A DNA stretch of 64,000 bases, from contig CAZQQU010000005.1 of NCBI GenBank assembly GCA_964595625.1, positions 112,777 through 176,776 of the forward strand, in the 5' to 3' direction. The translations under genes were made by a program, and so were the position numbers. The stretch's first letter is position 1; each line of letters opens with the position of its first letter. Positions 44,125 to 53,579 of the stretch are shown piece after piece. The notes under the pieces are model-generated. The model was given only the letters and a program-made list of their open reading frames with translations. It was not told the origin of the DNA and did not search any database. This DNA is from CAZQQU01 sp964595625 (GTDB taxonomy: Bacteria; Bacteroidota; Bacteroidia; Flavobacteriales; Flavobacteriaceae).

Positions 44125-45636
44125 TTAGTTTTTCAATACTGCTTGGATGTATTGGTGATTATTGATGAGTTGTTCAGAAATTACAGCCGCTAATTGTTGT
44201 ACGGTCTCCGCTCCTAATCCGATCACAAGCGACAATAAAGCCAAGCCTACAATCGGTACAATCATTTCAATTTTATGCAAAAGTTTTAAATCTTTAAAAT
44301 ACGAAAAGGTATCCTTTCTAATTTTTATTTTTCCGGATTTCCAAAAAACCTGAGCCCACATTCTGGCGATTACATAAAGTGTTATAAAGGTAGCGAATAT
44401 CATAGCAGCTATCAGCCAAATACCACCTTTTATTTGTAGGCTTTCAGTTATCAAGGTGATTTTAGGCCAAAAGCCTGACAGGGGAGGAATACCTACCAAG
44501 GAAAAGAAAGAAATAGCCATAAACAAAGACAACAAGGGAAATTTTGCGTACATGCCCCCTAATTCGCGCATACTATAAGTGCCTTTTAATTTATAAATCA
44601 AACCGCTAATCATAAACACATTCGATTTAACCACGATGTCGTGTATCAAGTAAAAAATAACCCCAGCGATGGCCAGTTCGGTATGAATACCGATTCCGAT
44701 AATCATAAAACCAATGTGACAGATTATTAAATAGGCAAACATTTTGGTCATATTGTTTTGAACCAACGCACCCAAAGCTCCACTGAAAAGGGTCAGGGCG
44801 CCCAAGCACAATAAAATGGAATCTAAAAAAGGGAGGTCATAAAAAATTAATGTAAAGGTTCGTATTAAAGCGTACACGCCCAATTTGGTCAACAAACCGC
44901 CAAATATGGCTGAAATAGCGGCCGGGGGTGTATGATAAGAAGCTGGAAGCCAAAAATACATTGGAAATACAGCCGCTTTAATCCCAAAGCCCAACAAAAA
45001 CAAAAAGGCACAAATTTCTACCAATCCTCGATTTTCTATCAGGGCAACCTGGAGAGAGAGGTCGGCCATATTGAGGGTTCCTGTCAGCCCATAAAGTACC
45101 GCAATGGCTGTCAAAAACATCATCGAGGCAAAAACATTCAGTGTAAAATATTTAATGGCGCCTTCCAATTGTCTTTTTTCGCCTCCCAAGGTGAGTAAAA
45201 CAAAAGAACTGATGATAATCATTTCAAACCATACATAGAGATTAAATATATCTCCGGTCAGAAAAGCCCCGTTGAGTCCTAATAACAAAAAGTGAAAAAT
45301 GGGGAAATACCCAAAACTCAATCGGCTTTGGTCAATACTACCCGCCGAATACATAGACACGGCCATCCCACATATGGAAGTGAGCAATACCAAGGTAGCT
45401 GAGAGCATATCACCCACAAAGGTAATTCCGAATGGTGCTGCCCAGTTTCCGGTATTATAAATAAGTATGCCATCCATCCAAATAGAGAGGAAGACAATTA
45501 GTGAAATGACAAATCCAATCAGATTACCCACCACACTAATCATTTTTTGCCAACCGCTATGTCTCCAAAAAAAGAGCATAACAATCGCAAAAAACAACTG
45601 ATTGATAATCGGATATAAAATGATGTTATGTGTCAT
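44125..45636 (-). CDS. mnhD: Mrp antiporter subunit D
   Basis: A 503-residue, roughly 14-helix proton-translocating subunit related to NuoN/NuoM. The charged motifs of the complex I-like core are visible: FNLYVWFEMIIISSF (Glu), LLGFGIKAAVFPMYFWLP (Lys), TPPAAISAIFGGLLTKLGVY (Lys) and YLIHDIVVKSNVFM (His/Lys). It overlaps mnhC by 4 bases. Confidence 0.95.
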   Translation of the reverse strand: MTHNIILYPIINQLFFAIVMLFFWRHSGWQKMISVVGNLIGFVISLIVFLSIWMDGILIYNTGNWAAPFGITFVGDMLSATLVLLTSICGMAVSMYSAGSIDQSRLSFGYFPIFHFLLLGLNGAFLTGDIFNLYVWFEMIIISSFVLLTLGGEKRQLEGAIKYFTLNVFASMMFLTAIAVLYGLTGTLNMADLSLQVALIENRGLVEICAFLFLLGFGIKAAVFPMYFWLPASYHTPPAAISAIFGGLLTKLGVYALIRTFTLIFYDLPFLDSILLCLGALTLFSGALGALVQNNMTKMFAYLIICHIGFMIIGIGIHTELAIAGVIFYLIHDIVVKSNVFMISGLIYKLKGTYSMRELGGMYAKFPLLSLFMAISFFSLVGIPPLSGFWPKITLITESLQIKGGIWLIAAMIFATFITLYVIARMWAQVFWKSGKIKIRKDTFSYFKDLKLLHKIEMIVPIVGLALLSLVIGLGAETVQQLAAVISEQLINNHQYIQAVLKN

Positions 45637-45986
45637 GAATACGGATCTGTTGAGTTCATTTGGTATAAATCGTCGGTTTTAACCACTTGATAGGCTCGCT
45701 TAATTAAAACAATTGCAAAGGCTTGTAATCCAAAACTAATTACAATTGCCGTTAAAATAAGGGCCTGTGGAATAGGATCGGCGTAGATGTCGGCCAGTAA
45801 CTGAGATTGATCATCAATGATCGCCGGAGCTCCTTTGGTGATTCTTCCCAATAAAAATATAAGTAAATTGGCTCCATTTCCCAGTAAAATCAAACCTATA
45901 ATCAATTTTACTAAGCTACGTCTCAGCATCATATAAATTCCTGAGGCATATAAAACTCCGACTACTAATGCTAACAATAACTCCAT
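45633..45986 (-). CDS. mnhC: Mrp antiporter subunit C
   Basis: A 117-residue NuoK-like subunit with three helices (LLLALVVGVLYASGIYMML, LIIGLILLGNGANLLIFLLG, ALILTAIVISFGLQAFAIVL). LTAIVIS with DPIPQALI is the MrpC signature. It overlaps mnhD by 4 bases and starts 2 bases after mnhB. Confidence 0.94.
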   Translation of the reverse strand: MELLLALVVGVLYASGIYMMLRRSLVKLIIGLILLGNGANLLIFLLGRITKGAPAIIDDQSQLLADIYADPIPQALILTAIVISFGLQAFAIVLIKRAYQVVKTDDLYQMNSTDPYS

Positions 45987-45988
45987 AC

Positions 45989-46399
45989 TTAGGCTGCTTC
46001 TGAAATGGTAAAAATAATGGTTAAGGTTACTCCCAAAACTGTAAAATACACTCCAATATCAAAAAATAAAGCGGTTCCTATATAACCAATTACCGGAAAA
46101 GGCTCAGCGGCCCATACCCCGGTTAAAAAGGGCTCGCCAAATAAAATAGGAAACATAGCACTCATCAAAGAGATGGCCAGTCCAAAGGGCATAATAAATC
46201 CCGGGTGTATTTTAAGTAACTTTTTGGTTTCGTTAAGCCCGTTGGCAAAAGCATGTAATACAAATGCAATGGCTGCAATTAAACCGCCAACAAAACCTCC
46301 ACCGGGCAAGTAATGCCCACGAAACAGCATAAATACTGAAAAAAGCAATAGCAAAGGCAATAAATAATTGGATGCGGTTTTTAAAACTATCGTATTCAT
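45989..46399 (-). CDS. mnhB: Mrp antiporter subunit B
   Basis: A 136-residue MnhB-domain membrane subunit (LLPLLLLFSVFMLFRGHYLPGGGFVGGLI, the GxxxPGGGFxGG loop being diagnostic). It is a free-standing gene here, separate from the A subunit, 3 bases after mnhA. Confidence 0.94.
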   Translation of the reverse strand: MNTIVLKTASNYLLPLLLLFSVFMLFRGHYLPGGGFVGGLIAAIAFVLHAFANGLNETKKLLKIHPGFIMPFGLAISLMSAMFPILFGEPFLTGVWAAEPFPVIGYIGTALFFDIGVYFTVLGVTLTIIFTISEAA

Positions 46400-46402
46400 T
46401 TC

Positions 46403-48700
46403 TTAATCTTTATTGTGCAAACGTAATTTCAACAACGAAAAAACACCAATAGCGGCTATGGTCAGCACTATGGTTTCCATAAAGGTATCTACCCCTCTAA
46501 AATCAACTATAATCACATTGACCACGTTTTTACCTTTGGCCAAGAGATAGGCATTTTGGGCGTAATAAGCTGACACGTCCGTCGGATTATACTCTTGCAG
46601 CACCTCTAAGGCCAGCAACATAATTAATCCTCCAAAAGACAAGGCCAAAAAGGCATCTTTGGTTCGTTTTCTGAGGTTGGTTAAATTGAGGTATTTGGGT
46701 AGTTTGTATAAAACCAATACAAACAGTATCATCGTAAGGGTGTCAATCGAAAATTGAGTCATCGCCAAATCAGGCGCACTGTAATACAAAAATATCATAC
46801 TTATAGTCAGCCCCACCACTCCCAAGGCCACCACAGCGGTTAACCGCGACTGGGTAGTTACCGCAAAAATCACACTAATAATCAGGATTGCAACAGTAAC
46901 GAACTCTAGCAAACTAACATGGGAAAGCGATTGGAAATCAATCGTTAGACGAATGTGTGTAAACATCAAGAACCCTAACAATAGGATGGCAAAAAGCAGA
47001 ATCGTATTGAGGTAATTCCGTAAGTACCCATTTTGAAAAAAATGGGTCCACTTGTCTGAAAAATTTTGAAAAACAGAAGCCCCACCCAGAAGAATGCCTT
47101 TGGGTGAAATCGACTCAAAGCGAACTAGATAAGCTTCCTTTTTAGCAGAAGGCTTGGACCAAAAGTAAAGTAACAACCCCAATGCTATTGTAATCCCACT
47201 TAACAATAAGACCGTATTGAATCCGTGCCATAATTTAAGGCTCACCTGTTGCTCCACACCTAATGCCAAAACAGTGGGTTGTAATAATACATTTTGAACC
47301 CATCCTGGAAACAAACCAATCGCTATACCGAGGATAGCTAAAATCAGTGGAGGTACCCAAAGCAAAACACTGGGCATGGTAACTCCGGTAAACGACTCGG
47401 GTAATTTACCACTAAAAGGTTTAATTCCAACTACAAATCCTGCGTATAATAGTAAGGCATTAGTCGCTAAAGCAAAACCAGTAAGCATCCAGTTTCCGAA
47501 ATTATGGTGCAAAGTAGCTTCGTAAATCAAATCTTTGCCGATAAACCCAAAGGTCGGCGGGATACCGGCATTTGAAATTGCCGCTAAAAAACCGGCGACA
47601 GCCACCGGTAAGAGCACCTTTCGCAAACCGGAAAGCTGGGTGATATTACGAGTATGAGTTTGATGATCGATGATTCCCGTTACCAAGAAAAGAGTAGCTT
47701 TATACAACGCATGTACTAAAATAAATACACAAGCAGCTAACAAAGCTTGTTGGGTTCCCAAACCGATTAAAAACACCAGAATCCCCAAGGCAGAAATAGT
47801 AGAATAGGCAAGTATCGATTTTAAATCTGTTTTAAATAGGGTGTGTATAGCGGCATACACCATGGTAATTCCTCCAACTATGATGAGGGTGTATTTCCAT
47901 ATTTCAGTAGTTCCTAAAACGGGGGTAAACCGTAATAGTAAATAGACCCCTGCTTTTACCATAGTTGCCGAATGCAAATAAGTAGATACCGGAGTAGGCG
48001 CTTTCATGGCCCCAGGAAGCCAGAAATGAAACGGAAATTGGGCTGATTTAGTAAAAGCGGCGCCAAACAGCAAGATAATGATAAGTACATAATACGGACT
48101 CTCAACAAGCTGCGCTTGTAAGCCAATCATTTCAGCAATGCTATAGGTACCTGCTTGGCTACCTAAAATTAAAGTGGCTGCTAAGAAAAGCACCCCTCCT
48201 AACCCGGTAATGGTAAGCGCAATAATAGCCGATTTTCGAGATTCTTTGTCTTTGTTGTGGTAGCCAATTAGGAAAAAGGAACTAATACTGGTTAATTCCC
48301 AAAATACAAACAAGGTAATCACATTGTCTGACAACACTACCCCCAACATTGCTGCCATAAACAATCCCAAATACCCAAAAAAGCGATCTAAATAACGGTC
48401 CCCTTTTAAATACGCCGAAGCGTAAATAAAAACCAAAAATCCAATCCCCGAAATCATCAGCGCAAAGATCAAAGACAATCCGTCTAAGTGAAAATTTAGA
48501 TTTACGCCCAAGGAAGGTATCCACTCAATCTGTTGTACAACACTTTTGTTGGCAGATATTTCGGAAATAAATTGTAAAAAATAGAGAAAAACCCCTAAAG
48601 GAACTGCAGATAATACAAAAGACAAGCGATTTTTAAAGAAACGTCCAAAAATGACGAGAAAGATAGAAAGTAACAATCCAGCAAGTATAGCTCCAAACAT
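46403..48700 (-). CDS. mnhA: Mrp antiporter subunit A
   Basis: A 765-residue subunit resembling complex I NuoL. Core motifs include LFVFWELTSISSFFLIGY, FTKSAQFPFHFWLPGAMKAPTPVSTYLHSATMVK, and an HALYKATLFLVTG lysine region. The C-terminal ~200 residues carry the MrpA-specific DUF4040-like extension (PDLAMTQFSIDTLTMILFVLVL, VNVIIVDFRGVDTFMETIVL). It is the first gene of the seven-gene minus-strand mnhABCDEFG operon, which exchanges Na+ and H+ and helps pH and salt tolerance. Confidence 0.95.
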   Translation of the reverse strand: MFGAILAGLLLSIFLVIFGRFFKNRLSFVLSAVPLGVFLYFLQFISEISANKSVVQQIEWIPSLGVNLNFHLDGLSLIFALMISGIGFLVFIYASAYLKGDRYLDRFFGYLGLFMAAMLGVVLSDNVITLFVFWELTSISSFFLIGYHNKDKESRKSAIIALTITGLGGVLFLAATLILGSQAGTYSIAEMIGLQAQLVESPYYVLIIILLFGAAFTKSAQFPFHFWLPGAMKAPTPVSTYLHSATMVKAGVYLLLRFTPVLGTTEIWKYTLIIVGGITMVYAAIHTLFKTDLKSILAYSTISALGILVFLIGLGTQQALLAACVFILVHALYKATLFLVTGIIDHQTHTRNITQLSGLRKVLLPVAVAGFLAAISNAGIPPTFGFIGKDLIYEATLHHNFGNWMLTGFALATNALLLYAGFVVGIKPFSGKLPESFTGVTMPSVLLWVPPLILAILGIAIGLFPGWVQNVLLQPTVLALGVEQQVSLKLWHGFNTVLLLSGITIALGLLLYFWSKPSAKKEAYLVRFESISPKGILLGGASVFQNFSDKWTHFFQNGYLRNYLNTILLFAILLLGFLMFTHIRLTIDFQSLSHVSLLEFVTVAILIISVIFAVTTQSRLTAVVALGVVGLTISMIFLYYSAPDLAMTQFSIDTLTMILFVLVLYKLPKYLNLTNLRKRTKDAFLALSFGGLIMLLALEVLQEYNPTDVSAYYAQNAYLLAKGKNVVNVIIVDFRGVDTFMETIVLTIAAIGVFSLLKLRLHNKD

Positions 48701-48723
48701 AGATACCCTTTATGCAGTTTGAG

Positions 48724-48731
48724 CAAATATA
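48724..48731 (-). promoter_or_regulatory. Putative -7 element of the mnhABCDEFG operon
   Basis: The minus strand reads TATATTTG (TAnnTTTG), 24 bases before the mnhA start. Confidence 0.5.
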
Positions 48732-48919
48732 ACGTAATTCCGAAAAACGTAGAAGAGAAAATAAGTGGTTTTCTAAGATTTAGATAAAAATTAATACATT
48801 ATTTAACAGCAGTAGTGTTTGCCTATCCAGAGCCATTTTAAAACAATATCCGTGGCTCTCAAAAAATTCCTTCGGCGGTTTTATGCTTTCGCGAAAAAAA
48901 TCAGAAAAACACTTAGAAA

Positions 48920-48956
48920 AAACCAAAAAAATAACCCTAGGTGTATTGCCTAGGGT
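48920..48956 (-). terminator. Terminator after atpC
   Basis: On the minus strand the stem ACCCTAGG / CCTAGGGT (8 bp, 7-base loop, 48934-48956) is followed by TATTTTTTT. It ends the atpD-atpC transcript before the mnh promoter. Confidence 0.8.
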
Positions 48957-49011
48957 CAGATATTTTATAATTCTAAGATAAAGAATCTAAAGGAGTAGAT
49001 CAAGTTAATGA

Positions 49012-49290
49012 TTAATCAGCCAACACCACAACACGGTTGTTATTCATTTCTACCGTGCCACTTTTAATTGGTAGTACCCATTTCCCTTTTTCGTCTTTTG
49101 AAAAATGAGCTCGAACACTTTCATCTATCTGGGGATTTCCTTCAAATTTTACGAGGCCTTCTGTTAAAACAGAAATTATAGCCGCGTGATTTTCAAGCAT
49201 TTGAAACTCTCCGTTAATCCCCGGAACGGTTACCGAAGTGACTTCGGCTTGTAATAAAATAGCTTCGGGTGAAATGATTTCTAAATACAT
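49012..49290 (-). CDS. atpC: F1F0 ATP synthase subunit epsilon
   Basis: A 92-residue epsilon subunit containing mainly the N-terminal beta-sandwich (LEIISPEAILLQAEVTSVTVPGINGEFQMLENHAAIIS). The C-terminal two-helix inhibitory domain is missing or very short, so the protein is shorter than the usual ~130 residues. This compact form is seen in other Bacteroidota. It follows atpD by 76 bases on the same transcript. Confidence 0.93.
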   Translation of the reverse strand: MYLEIISPEAILLQAEVTSVTVPGINGEFQMLENHAAIISVLTEGLVKFEGNPQIDESVRAHFSKDEKGKWVLPIKSGTVEMNNNRVVVLAD

Positions 49291-49366
49291 GTTTTTTTTG
49301 GTTAACGGTTAAAGGATTCGGAACCGTAATCTTTGCAATTAGGTTCCGCTACCACTCGACCTAAAA

Positions 49367-50872
49367 TTATACTTCAGCAAGCATTTTCTCTCCGGCTTCA
49401 ATCACGTCTTCAATGGTTCCTTTTAAGTTAAAGGCCGCTTCAGGTAAGTGATCTAATTCACCGTCCATAATCATGTTAAACCCTTTGATCGTGTCTTTAA
49501 TATCGACTAACACACCGGGAATACCGGTAAATTGTTCGGCCACGTGGAAGGGTTGTGACAAGAAACGCTGTACTCGTCTAGCTCGGTTTACGGCTAATTT
49601 ATCTTCCTCTGACAACTCTTCCATCCCTAAGATGGCAATGATATCTTGTAATTCTTTATATCGTTGTAATAACTCTTTAACTCGCGTTGCACAGTTGTAG
49701 TGTTCGTCTCCTAAGACTTCTTTGGTTAGAATTCGCGAAGTAGAATCTAAGGGGTCCACCGCAGGATAAATACCTAACTCAGCAATTTTACGTGAAAGTA
49801 CCGTAGTAGCATCTAAGTGGGCAAAAGTGGTTGCAGGTGCCGGGTCAGTTAAGTCGTCCGCAGGTACGTAAACCGCTTGTACCGAAGTAATCGAACCTCT
49901 TTTTGTAGAAGTAATTCGCTCTTGCATCGCTCCCATCTCGGTCGCTAGAGTAGGCTGGTAACCCACCGCAGAAGGCATTCGTCCTAAAAGGGCAGACACC
50001 TCAGAACCGGCTTGTGTAAAACGGAAAATGTTATCCACGAAGAAAAGTACGTCTTTTCCTTGACCGTCTCCAGATCCATCCCGGAAGTATTCCGCAATGG
50101 TCAAGCCCGAAAGCGCTACTCGCGCACGTGCTCCGGGAGGTTCGTTCATCTGTCCAAACACAAAGGTTGCTTTGGACTCTTTCATTGCGTTTTTATCTAC
50201 TTTGGAAAGATCCCAACCACCGGCTTCCATAGATTTTTTAAATTCTTCACCGTAACGGATAATGCCTGATTCTAACATCTCACGCAATAAGTCGTTACCT
50301 TCTCGGGTACGCTCTCCAACACCGGCAAATACCGAAAGTCCACCGTGACCTTTGGCAATGTTGTTAATTAACTCCTGAATAAGTACCGTTTTTCCTACAC
50401 CAGCACCACCAAACAATCCAATTTTACCTCCCTTGGCATAGGGCTCAATCAGGTCAATTACTTTAATACCGGTAAAAAGAACCTCGGTAGAAGTGGATAA
50501 ATCTTCAAACTTAGGTGCAGGTCGGTGGATAGGTAAACCTTTATCACCTTCTTTAGGTAGGTTACCGATTCCGTCGATGGCATCACCAATTACGTTAAAC
50601 AAACGACCGTAGATTTCATCTCCAATAGGCATTTGAATCGGAGCACCGGTAGCAACTACCTCTACCCCTCTACTTAATCCATCGGTAGAATCCATCGATA
50701 TGGTTCTAACCACGCTTTCACCGATATGAGATTGTACTTCTAATACGAGTTTTCCTTGGGGTGTTTCCACCTCTAAGGAATCATAAATTTTAGGTAATTC
50801 AACACCTACTGAAAATTCAACGTCCACTACCGGACCAATGATTTGAGCAACTTTACCTGTAACCTTTGACAT
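49367..50872 (-). CDS. atpD: F1F0 ATP synthase subunit beta
   Basis: The catalytic 501-residue beta subunit. The P-loop GLFGGAGVGKTVLIQELIN, VFAGVGERTREGNDL and LSGLTIAEYFRDG are standard. It is paired with atpC only; the other atp genes are not in the window, as is usual in Bacteroidota. A good promoter match lies about 70 bases upstream. Confidence 0.97.
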   Translation of the reverse strand: MSKVTGKVAQIIGPVVDVEFSVGVELPKIYDSLEVETPQGKLVLEVQSHIGESVVRTISMDSTDGLSRGVEVVATGAPIQMPIGDEIYGRLFNVIGDAIDGIGNLPKEGDKGLPIHRPAPKFEDLSTSTEVLFTGIKVIDLIEPYAKGGKIGLFGGAGVGKTVLIQELINNIAKGHGGLSVFAGVGERTREGNDLLREMLESGIIRYGEEFKKSMEAGGWDLSKVDKNAMKESKATFVFGQMNEPPGARARVALSGLTIAEYFRDGSGDGQGKDVLFFVDNIFRFTQAGSEVSALLGRMPSAVGYQPTLATEMGAMQERITSTKRGSITSVQAVYVPADDLTDPAPATTFAHLDATTVLSRKIAELGIYPAVDPLDSTSRILTKEVLGDEHYNCATRVKELLQRYKELQDIIAILGMEELSEEDKLAVNRARRVQRFLSQPFHVAEQFTGIPGVLVDIKDTIKGFNMIMDGELDHLPEAAFNLKGTIEDVIEAGEKMLAEV

Positions 50873-50913
50873 AGTTAGCTGTTTATTAGGAGTTTATATT
50901 TTTTTTCTAAACC

Positions 50914-50941
50914 AAAAAAGCACCGCGCTTTTTAACGGTGC
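50914..50941 (-). terminator. Terminator-like hairpin overlapping the atpD promoter
   Basis: On the minus strand, GCACCG / CGGTGC (6-bp stem, 10-base loop, 50920-50941) is followed by six T residues. It would end transcription from the 51008-51637 lipoprotein gene. Its left arm lies mostly upstream of the predicted atpD start, so it should not fold in the atpD transcript. Confidence 0.6.
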
Positions 50942-50971
50942 AAAAGTAGCTTAATTTTCAAATAATTCAAA
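50941..50971 (-). promoter_or_regulatory. atpD promoter
   Basis: The minus strand has TTTG (50968-50971) and TACTTTTG (50941-50948) with a 19-base gap, the best -33/-7 pair in the window. Confidence 0.65.
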
Positions 50972-51007
50972 CAGAATTTGCTGTTTTTTAAGTGATTTTA
51001 GGATTTT

Positions 51008-51637
51008 TTATTTTTTAAAATTTTCCCAACCCCATGAAGGCTCCGGAGTTTCTATTTCCTGAGTCAAATCAAATTCGACTGTAAATCTTCGATCGTTAGA
51101 AACTCTTCGTAAATTATACGAAAAAACACTATCATTAACCGTCATCCACCAAATATTGGCAAAGGCTAATGGAAGTATATCTACCGTTTCTTGATCGGCC
51201 GGAAAGGTAATCATCTCCTCACTACCACTGTTATTGCTGGTGCCGCCATACATGGTAATTTCGTCATCCGACCCATCTTCCAGGCGGTGATCGTGTTTCA
51301 GAGTGATACGGGCTTGGTCGTAGGTTAGAATCCAAGTTCGTGACCGATTGTCGCCTACATTAAAGGGAATTAATATTTGCTTTTCGTCGCAAGACAAAAG
51401 GTGCATGACCAATTGTTTTCCGGCAAAATCTCCGGTGTAGTCTTCCGTTACGAGGGTGCCTTCAAAAGATTTTCCACACAGGGCGGTGAGTTTGTCCCAA
51501 AACTTTTTAGCAGCCGTGGTATCTACCACAACTTCTTGGGGGGTAGTTGATTCTATTTGCTGATTGCTCTCTGATTTTTCAGACGAATTACACGCCCCGA
51601 GTAGCGAAATGATTAATAAAGAGTAAATAAATTTCAT
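51008..51637 (-). CDS. Predicted lipoprotein of unknown function
   Basis: A 209-residue lipoprotein: MKFIYSLLIISLLGAC (lipobox Cys at 16), then a Ser/Gln/Thr-rich linker and a globular domain with no motif I recognise. It lies upstream of atpD on the same strand but ends at a terminator-like hairpin that overlaps the atpD promoter, so it is probably a separate transcript. Confidence 0.72.
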   Translation of the reverse strand: MKFIYSLLIISLLGACNSSEKSESNQQIESTTPQEVVVDTTAAKKFWDKLTALCGKSFEGTLVTEDYTGDFAGKQLVMHLLSCDEKQILIPFNVGDNRSRTWILTYDQARITLKHDHRLEDGSDDEITMYGGTSNNSGSEEMITFPADQETVDILPLAFANIWWMTVNDSVFSYNLRRVSNDRRFTVEFDLTQEIETPEPSWGWENFKK

Positions 51638-51672
51638 ACAAGTTATTTTAAAAGTGCTAAATATACTATTTT

Positions 51673-52047
51673 TTAATCCAATTCAGTAGATAGCAACCAA
51701 TCCTTCTGCTTCCTTGTCATCCCTTTTACGACACATGCATAGGAATGATCAATAAGTTCTAGAATCAGCTTATCGGGTACGTCTTGGTTACATGTCACTG
51801 TATTCCAATGCTTTTTATTCATATGATAAGCGGGTTGTACCGCTTGATATTGATCGCGTAAAACAAGCGCTTGTTGGGGATCGCATTTTAAATTCACCGA
51901 GTGATCACCCGCCTCCCATTTACTAAGATCAGTCAGGGCAAAAACTTTATCTAACACCTTAAAAACAAGCACCTTTTCATCAAAAGGAAAGGCCGTGGAG
52001 GTTCCTTTTTTACGTAAGCAATAGGTGTACAATTGTTCTATATCCAT
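51673..52047 (-). CDS. MmcQ/YjbR family protein
   Basis: A 124-residue DNA-binding-fold protein of the MmcQ/YjbR family (DIEQLYTYCLRKKGTSTAFPFDEKVLVFKV, NKKHWNTVTC, SYACVVKGMTRKQK). The cellular role is not settled. ATG 52047 is preferred because the family fold starts there; the frame extends to 52101 and would overlap the next gene. Confidence 0.88.
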   Translation of the reverse strand: MDIEQLYTYCLRKKGTSTAFPFDEKVLVFKVLDKVFALTDLSKWEAGDHSVNLKCDPQQALVLRDQYQAVQPAYHMNKKHWNTVTCNQDVPDKLILELIDHSYACVVKGMTRKQKDWLLSTELD

Positions 52048-52078
52048 AACAACCCTTCCTGTTAGTGATCCAATACTA

Positions 52079-52441
52079 TTATGAATTATCCGGTTTACCA
52101 ATAGTTCCCAAATGGGTATTCTTAAAACTATCGGGATACTTCAGGCCATACCCCAACATACGGTCAAAGGCAATGTGAGAGAACAGTATACTTCCTATAG
52201 CCACCCCCAGGTCCCACTGAAAGTATAATCCCAACAACAGCAGTAGGACCGCCGGAGCTCGGTGATGCGCCCAATTATAACAAAACGCTCCTATTCGGGG
52301 TCCCCAAAGATAGCCCAGCATCGAAATGTCGGGGGCTAAAAAGAATACCAAAAACCACCATCCGGAAATGGGAAGTTGTAAAAACAAGTAGATTCCTACT
52401 AGCAAAAGAGCACCCTCTTCCATCTTGATAAGTAATTTCAT
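52079..52441 (-). CDS. DUF4260 membrane protein
   Basis: A 120-residue membrane protein with several hydrophobic segments (LLLVGIYLFLQLPISGWWFLVFFLAPDIS, APAVLLLLLGLYFQW) and the family-like residues FDRMLGYGLKYPDSFKNTHLG at the C-terminus. The function is unknown. It lies between galE and the MmcQ gene on the same strand. Confidence 0.8.
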   Translation of the reverse strand: MKLLIKMEEGALLLVGIYLFLQLPISGWWFLVFFLAPDISMLGYLWGPRIGAFCYNWAHHRAPAVLLLLLGLYFQWDLGVAIGSILFSHIAFDRMLGYGLKYPDSFKNTHLGTIGKPDNS

Positions 52442-52459
52442 AGGGGCCAGGATTACATT

Positions 52460-53479
52460 TTAGTTTTTACTTCGGAGTTTCTGTTCCCATTCCCAGGCCG
52501 ATGCTAAAGCATCTTCCATAGAAAATCGGGGCTTCCAGCCCAATACCTGCTGAGATCGTGTGGTATCTGCATATACAGCAGCTACGTCGCCGGGGCGACG
52601 ATTGGTAACTTGATAGTTGAGGGGCTTGCCCGTTACTTTTTCAAAGGTTTTAATCACCTCAAATACCGAACTTCCAGTACCGGTACCAATATTATAAACT
52701 TCAAATGCTTCGGAGTTTTTCTTTTCGAAAAGTCGTTGTAAAGCCACCACGTGAGCTTCTGCCAAATCCATGACATGGATGTAGTCGCGTATACAACTTC
52801 CGTCGGGAGTGGGATAATCGTCACCGAATACCGAAAGTTGCTCTCTCAGACCGATAGCGGTTTGGGTAATAAAAGGCACCAAATTTTGAGGCACTCCTAG
52901 GGGTAATTCGCCTATGGATACTGATTGATGCGCCCCAATGGGATTAAAATATCTTAAAGAAATACATTGTAGTTCAGAAATTTTACAAGTATCCTGGATA
53001 ATTTCTTCACTGATTTGCTTGGTGTTCCCATAGGGAGAATTAGCGGGTTTAATCGGTGCCGATTCGGTAATGGGAAGTTCGTCAGGTTCTCCGTACACAG
53101 TACACGATGAACTAAATATCAGATTAGGGATGTGGTGTTTTACACAGGCTTGTAATAAATAGACTAATGAATGCAAATTATTTTCGTAATACAGCAGCGG
53201 GTTGGAAACGCTCTCCCCTACTGCTTTGGAGGCAGCAAAATGGATAATCCCTTGTAGGTCGGAATGGTTATTAAAATAGGTTTCCACCTCGTTTTTTTGA
53301 CGTAAGTCTAAAAATTTAAATTCCGGGAGTGATCCGGTAATAGCTGCAATTCCCTCTAAAACCTCAATAGATGCGTTTGACATATTATCTACAATCAAGA
53401 CTTCAAATCCGGCTTGTTGCAAGGCCACTGCGGTATGTGAACCAATGTATCCTAATCCCCCAGTAACTAATATTTTCAT
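52460..53479 (-). CDS. galE: UDP-glucose 4-epimerase
   Basis: Interconverts UDP-glucose and UDP-galactose (or their N-acetyl forms). The 339-residue SDR enzyme has TGGLGYIGSHTAVALQQAG at the N-terminus, IIHFAASKAVGES, the SxxSxCTVYGEP region, the catalytic SPYGNTKQ (Y-x-x-x-K) and C-terminal RRPGDVAAVYAD. Together with the neighbouring aminotransferase and waaA it suggests a surface polysaccharide role. Confidence 0.95.
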   Translation of the reverse strand: MKILVTGGLGYIGSHTAVALQQAGFEVLIVDNMSNASIEVLEGIAAITGSLPEFKFLDLRQKNEVETYFNNHSDLQGIIHFAASKAVGESVSNPLLYYENNLHSLVYLLQACVKHHIPNLIFSSSCTVYGEPDELPITESAPIKPANSPYGNTKQISEEIIQDTCKISELQCISLRYFNPIGAHQSVSIGELPLGVPQNLVPFITQTAIGLREQLSVFGDDYPTPDGSCIRDYIHVMDLAEAHVVALQRLFEKKNSEAFEVYNIGTGTGSSVFEVIKTFEKVTGKPLNYQVTNRRPGDVAAVYADTTRSQQVLGWKPRFSMEDALASAWEWEQKLRSKN

Positions 53480-53579
53480 CTATACTTTTTTTAATCCGTT
53501 ATTAATTGGCTGTTGATAAACTCCCTGTATTAAGTAGGGTTTCCCTGTAGCTGCATAAACACTTCCGTTGCAATAGGTT

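Larger units (their letters stand above)
48701..49011. promoter_or_regulatory. Intergenic region between atpC and mnhA
   Basis: This 311-base stretch has no gene. It holds the mnh promoter match at 48724-48731, a terminator after atpC at 48916-48957, and a second hairpin (AGAGCCA at 48829-48835 with TGGCTCT at 48853-48859) of unknown meaning. Confidence 0.6.

Noticed and set aside
48829..48859. Second hairpin between atpC and mnhA as a terminator
   Set aside because: It has no T run on either strand and lies after the stronger terminator, so its role is unclear.
50914..50948. Attenuator in the atpD leader
   Set aside because: The hairpin with a T run lies too close to the -7 element, so its left arm would not be transcribed from the atpD promoter. 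It more likely ends the upstream lipoprotein gene.
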